A stretch of DNA of 64,000 nt from Perognathus longimembris pacificus. Lineage: Eukaryota; Chordata; Mammalia; Rodentia; Heteromyidae. A program made the position numbers and the translations under genes. This document shows, piece by piece, positions 59,392 through 64,000 of the stretch (position 1 is the stretch's first letter; each line of letters begins with the position of its first letter). The stretch spans positions 61,230,208 through 61,294,207 of the forward strand of contig NC_063170.1 in the NCBI RefSeq assembly GCF_023159225.1. The letters are read 5' to 3'. The notes below the pieces were generated by a model. It was not told where the DNA came from. It saw only the letters and a program-made list of their open reading frames with translations, and did no database searches.

Positions 59392-60374
59392 TACTTTCTT
59401 ATTTTTGACTACCTAATTTTTATTTTAAAAATACACCTTTTGTAAAAGAGTTCGGATGCCTTAAATTATATTATGAAGTAGTCTTCAGATTAGTTCCAAA
59501 CCAAAAGGACCACAGGTTTCATAGCTGAGAGTTGCGTGAGAAGCGAAAAGATAGTGCTAATAAATAGTCTCTGTGCACTGTGTAGTTCCAGCAACATAGT
59601 TTGATGCACTTAAGGACCTGCATTTTGTGACTCACTTCCCTGTCCCTCATCATTTACACTGAGCATTTTTTATGACTTCAGTGATAGTAAATAACATTTT
59701 CTTTCTAAGTGCAGTCTATGAGAAGGTAAAGAATCTTACAACGCATGGGAGTGCTAATTGGAGCCAATTATTGTTTGATTGACCTGCCTTGGTATTAAAA
59801 CGATATGTTACATTTATACTGCCCTTGCAAAATGGAAATGTTCTTCAGTACAAACTAACTACAGCAATCCCACCCTTTAATGAATCCAAAGGTGGTATTA
59901 TTGGATGGAAATTCCCTCATCAACTCTCAGAAACTAATTCCAGAGAGGGGCTTCACAGAGCTGCAAATGACACCATAACCATATACACAAGGAAATAGAT
60001 GTGCAATCAAATAATCAAATTATTAAAAGCTGGGGGAAAAATAGGAACAGCATCATAATACCTCTATCCATTCTGCATTAGGTCTGCTTTTCCTTTAACA
60101 AAATTTCATCTTCTTCATGTCATGGAAGTATGACTGTTCTCTTCTTATTATGCTCAAATGCCATTTTCCCAAACAGCATTGAGGTCATTAGCAATGAACT
60201 CACTCTGACAATCACAAAGATCTTCTGACTAGGGTCCATAAGTGAATACTTAGAAATATGGACAAATTAGTATGTTTTCCTGTCAGGCTCTGCCTCCCTC
60301 TCTGTCCCTCTTTGTCTGTCTTTTTGTATTTCTGTCTCTTTCTCACACTCACTCACATACTGACTCACAAACAC

Positions 60375-60402
60375 GGACAGACAGACAGACAGACAGACAG
60401 GT

Positions 60403-60429
<27 letters not shown>
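60375..60429. repeat. (ACAG)n-(AC)n compound microsatellite
   Basis: About six ACAG units, then gt, then about 13 AC units. Confidence 0.95.
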
Positions 60430-60435
<6 letters not shown>

Positions 60436-63400
60436 TACTACTTCCTGAAGTAGCTTAATCAACCTTTCATAAAACCTAAAAAGCATTTAAAGGTATTTTG
60501 ATCTAAAAAACATTTAAACATATTTGGAGAAGAAATTTCACCTTTTCTCATCTCAGTTTTCTAAATGACATGACAGAATTAAAACAGGATGGCTTCATTA
60601 TAAATTGTAAGTGAAAAACAGTATAAAGCTAGGTGAATTTTTTAAGTAGCCACTACTTAACTATTAGTTTATGGAAGGATATGTCATTGTGCCTGAACAT
60701 CTCAAATGAAAAACATACACATGACAACAAAAAGCAATGGCAGAAGTAACCAAGAATCCAGAGCAATGCCATTCATTTTTCAAATCAGAAAGATCTCTAC
60801 AAATGCCACTTTCTTTGGCCCCAAAGCATGTGCTGGAGATTTCCCAATGGCTTTAGGTTCAAGTCAGATCTAAATAGTCGTCTGCATGCTTTGGGAAGGT
60901 CACAGAAAAGAGAGCTAGAAATATAACACTGGCACTACTTCAAGCTCTCTTTGTGCTATGTAAGTAGCACAGTCGTGCACTCCCCACTCCACTTTTCTCT
61001 GTCCTCCACAAAGTACCCAGGCCTCCTCCATCCTGGCTACACATATACCTAAGAGGAAAAATCACAGCACTCCATTAACTCAGAGAAACATTTTTTGAAG
61101 CCTAAAGGTATTTGCAACATCCCTTTCTGCAATTTGAATAATTGAGCCTAGAAGAGAGCCCTCCTGATGTTAGACAGTAATACGCACCAAGAAATACATT
61201 ACTGCTCAAATTCCATGTCACTTAAAATTCTCAGTTGTTTAGTATTTGACTCTTATAGGAACTTTAAAAGTTGTTATTTTTAGCTGAAAAGCAATTTAAC
61301 ATTTATTTGGCGATTATATGTTTATCTTATCAATGTATAATGGTAGAAAAGAGATTTTTTAAAAATTATTTTTCTGAACTTCAAAATTTTGTACCAGGGG
61401 GTTACAATTTAATGTGACCATGTAAGTGTCCAGTGGTATTTAGTATGTTTAGATAGATGTATACAATGTAAAATGTTACAGCCAAGCTAATTAACATATG
61501 CATTCTGGAATGCATAATACATGATTATAAACCATACAATAATTCTCACAGACAGAGCTGAACTCTGGACCCTGTGACCAGTAAATATCTGTTCATTTTT
61601 CCCATGCCATCTCCAGTAACTCTTCAGTTTTATTTCTACATCAGGGAGTTCAACATTTATGATGCCTCATGTAATCACATGCAATTAGTAATAAGAAGAG
61701 CTAGAGGTAAGAGTTAGCAAGAAAATAATATAAGGTGCTTACTTTGTCCATACAACAGCCCCTTTTTTTCTATTTGAAAAATTTACCTTTCAATAAAGCC
61801 TTACTGATTTTAGTCTATTTACATCACAGAGAATTCTGACAAACTTCCTAAGGTATTTTTTTTTCATCAAAATGCAGCACTTTAATCGATTATTTACAAT
61901 TTCTATGTTACAATGAAAAATGTACATCTTATAGAACATATTTCATAAACTGCTCCACTGGAAATGACTAGGTAAAAACAGCAAACTTTCCATTCAATAT
62001 CCACAAAGTTGGATTATTTTTCCTTTTGGAGTAGATTCGCCTCAATCATATTTGAATACACAGAATTTGAAGAAATAAAAAAAAGGTCTTCAAGACACAC
62101 GGAGGTCTAGGAAAGTCTTGCTTCTTATTCTACCTCTACCTCACCCCTAACCCTAAAATTAAAAAGATATTTCCCTATCTCATTTATGGCATGTATTGTT
62201 TTCAGTTTGAGAAAAGAAAAAAAAAACTTTTGGCTTACATCAATAACTCAACATAAATGTTGCATAGAATTTCATACATTTCAATACTCGCCTAACTGTA
62301 GAAAAAGACAAATGGAAGAATTTGAGACAGAGCTCTAAATGAGTACATCATCACTTTGTCAAAAGTGACACTAAAGTAAAAATATGATCAAATAAGAAAT
62401 ATGCATATTAGACAACCCTGCTCCCTGAAACCGTAGGAAAGACACTGATCTGTGACTGACACAGGACTATGCCACCTGAAGTCACTGTTCACCTATGAGG
62501 AAGCACCAGGACCCAGGGGGAAGAAGTCTGGGAATTGGGAGGGGGAAGGGTATCATTGAAAAAAAATTCAAACGATATTGGCAGTCACAAGGAGACTGGT
62601 AAAACTGCCCATGAGGAAGTCCATTTTACCTCCTCTCAAATTCCCAGTATGAGAGTGTAAGATCATTGCTTGGGAGACAGACTGAGAAGAGCCACCCTTT
62701 GGGGTTACCTGAAGGCTTCGGGTATGGGCCTTCCAACCACAGGCTAAATATATGCCTAAGGTTTTTGATCTTATCAAGAAACAATTTCCAATAGTAGCAA
62801 TAGCCTTGATCTGGGTTTTCCTTGCCTCCGTAATTTCAATCTTTTCCTGTTTATCTATAAACACCTTTCGGGAGCAGGTGTAGGTAGTGTTGTGTCTGTA
62901 AGAACTAAAGACTAGCTTTATAATGTCAAAGATTTTAGCGAAGTATTTTATTACGAACTGTATTCCAGGGTTCTCCATATCTCACATTACTGTATGTCAT
63001 TAGGAGATTGATGATTCATGCTCCAGTTTAAAAATTCTCACTGTATATTGCCTTCATTGTGATTTTTCAAAATTGTGTATGTGTCCACTAAAGAAAATGC
63101 AGCTAAAAAATAAACCAAAATGTGTCTTAATTCAATTTCAAATAAGTAGTAGCTTACTTCTTTTCTTCTTAAGCAGAAAAGTTTGGAAGTTCATGCCATG
63201 ATTCTCAACTGGTATAAAGGGATCTGGCCTTTACACTAACCAAAATGTATATTAAAATCTAAGTATGATGGTCCTATTGACAGTGCGTTCCAACTTGTAG
63301 TGAAGTCTATTCTTGCTATTTAAATTATTTCCTTTTATATTTTTCCCAAAAGGTACAATGAAAATTAGAAAAGCAGTTGACATTTTTTCTTTCTCTTTCC

Positions 63401-63606
63401 TACCAACCTTTGTCCCCAGATACATTTATCTGGAAAAAGAAATGCAATGTAACTACCTGCTTCCACTTTCAAATATTTGGTTTTAATGTGGGAAATAGAT
63501 ATCTTTCTTAAAAGAAAAAAACCCTCACTAACTAACAGAAAACAGCTATCACGGTAGCTTTGTTTGACCAACCGGATGAAAAGTTTTCCTTCCAAAATGA
63601 AATACA

Positions 63607-63710
63607 GCTAGGTGCCAGCGGCTCATGCCTACAAACTGAGTTACTTGGGAGGCTGAGATCTGAGGATCATGGTTTGAAGCCAACCCAGGCAGGAAAGTCT
63701 GTGAAACTCT
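63607..63710 (+). mobile_element. B1-like SINE head cut off by an L1 3' end
   Basis: Well preserved head (gtgccagcggctcatgccta, ggaggctgagatctgaggat) to gaaagtctgtgaaactc, then an abrupt poly-T start of the minus-strand L1 tail. The right half of the SINE is absent on this side. Confidence 0.8.
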
Positions 63711-63714
63711 TTTT

Positions 63715-64000
63715 TTTTTTTGCTGTGGTTTATTTTTATTATTTTTTTATTATTTTTCAAATTTTTATTATCAAACTGATGTACAGAGAGGTTACAGTTT
63801 CATACGTTAGGCATTGGATACCTTACTTGTACTGTTTGTTACCTGGTCCCTCATACCCCTTCCCTCCTCCCCCTTTCCCTTTCCCCCACTGAGGTGTTCA
63901 GTTCACTTTCACCAAACAGTTTTGTAAGTATTGCTTTTGTAGTTGTTTGTCTTTTTTTACACTGTGTCTCTCAATTTTGGTATTCACTTTCAATTTCCTA
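63715..64000 (-). mobile_element. L1 3' UTR running off the window
   Basis: Poly-T/TTA tail from 63711, caaatttttattatcaaact, agaggttacagtttcatacg, ttgtactgtttgttacctgg, pyrimidine blocks 63850-63890 (the reverse of the G-rich tract), then caaacagttttgtaagtatt. The best 3' UTR copy in the window; it continues beyond 64000. Confidence 0.82.

Larger units (their letters stand above)
54459..64000 (-). other. CNTN3: CNTN3 intron, 5' side (partial)
   Basis: The intron upstream of the Ig2 exon runs beyond 64000. The missing first half of Ig2 (LLCGPPP region) was looked for on the minus strand and not found. It contains LTR-like repeats (55396-56050), L1 3' ends (56186-56375 and 63715-64000), SINEs (55161, 56989, 58622, 59217, 63607) and an ACAG/AC microsatellite. 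Stretches 57300-58600, 59400-60370 and 60430-63600 look unique. Confidence 0.8.

Noticed and set aside
61373..61500. Possible repeat around accagggggttacaatttaa
   Set aside because: Vague similarity to L1-type 3' sequence but no tail or ordered match; left unassigned.
62568..62978. 136-codon minus-strand frame
   Set aside because: No recognisable family, no splice or conservation signal; expected by chance in a window this size.

Overview
The window is mammalian nuclear DNA: AT-rich, intron-dominated and full of SINE and LINE copies and (AC)n/(GT)n microsatellites. The repeats point to a geomyoid rodent (kangaroo rat, pocket mouse or pocket gopher). Four copies of a dimeric SINE join a tRNA-Ala/ID-like left half to a right half that matches my recollection of IDL-Geo, a family reported only from Geomyoidea. 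The taxon is an inference from repeats; the gene call does not depend on it.

The only gene I can support is contactin-3 (CNTN3, also called BIG-1/PANG) on the minus strand. Eleven consecutive internal exons lie between 54458 and 2145. They encode the second half of Ig2, all of Ig3 to Ig6, and the first fibronectin III domain. Every exon has AG acceptor and GT donor dinucleotides, all ten internal junction phases agree, and the exons sum to 1641 bp (547 codons). The paralogue was chosen from diagnostic stretches such as [20 protein letters not shown] and QLIKDVEIAVEDSLYWECR, which fit CNTN3 better than CNTN4 or CNTN6 as I recall those proteins. The 5' exons (signal peptide, Ig1, first half of Ig2) must lie beyond 64000. 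The 3' exons (FNIII 2 to 4 and the GPI signal) lie before position 1.

Layout in + coordinates, which run from the 3' to the 5' end of the gene: 1-2144 intron with a degenerate CCA/CAG-rich tract; 2145-3636 three exons (FNIII-1 and the end of Ig6); 3637-22785 a 19-kb intron with many SINEs and an L1 ORF2 fragment; 22786-23998 two exons (Ig6 start, Ig5 end); 23999-43398 another 19-kb intron; 43399-54458 six exons (Ig5 start back to Ig2); 54459-64000 intron with SINEs, LTR-like repeats and an L1 3' end running off the edge.

The most notable non-genic observation is that two SINE families here (ID-like and B1-like heads) share the same right-hand module. I found no operon, CRISPR array, phage or other prokaryote-type system, and no evidence for a new protein system.
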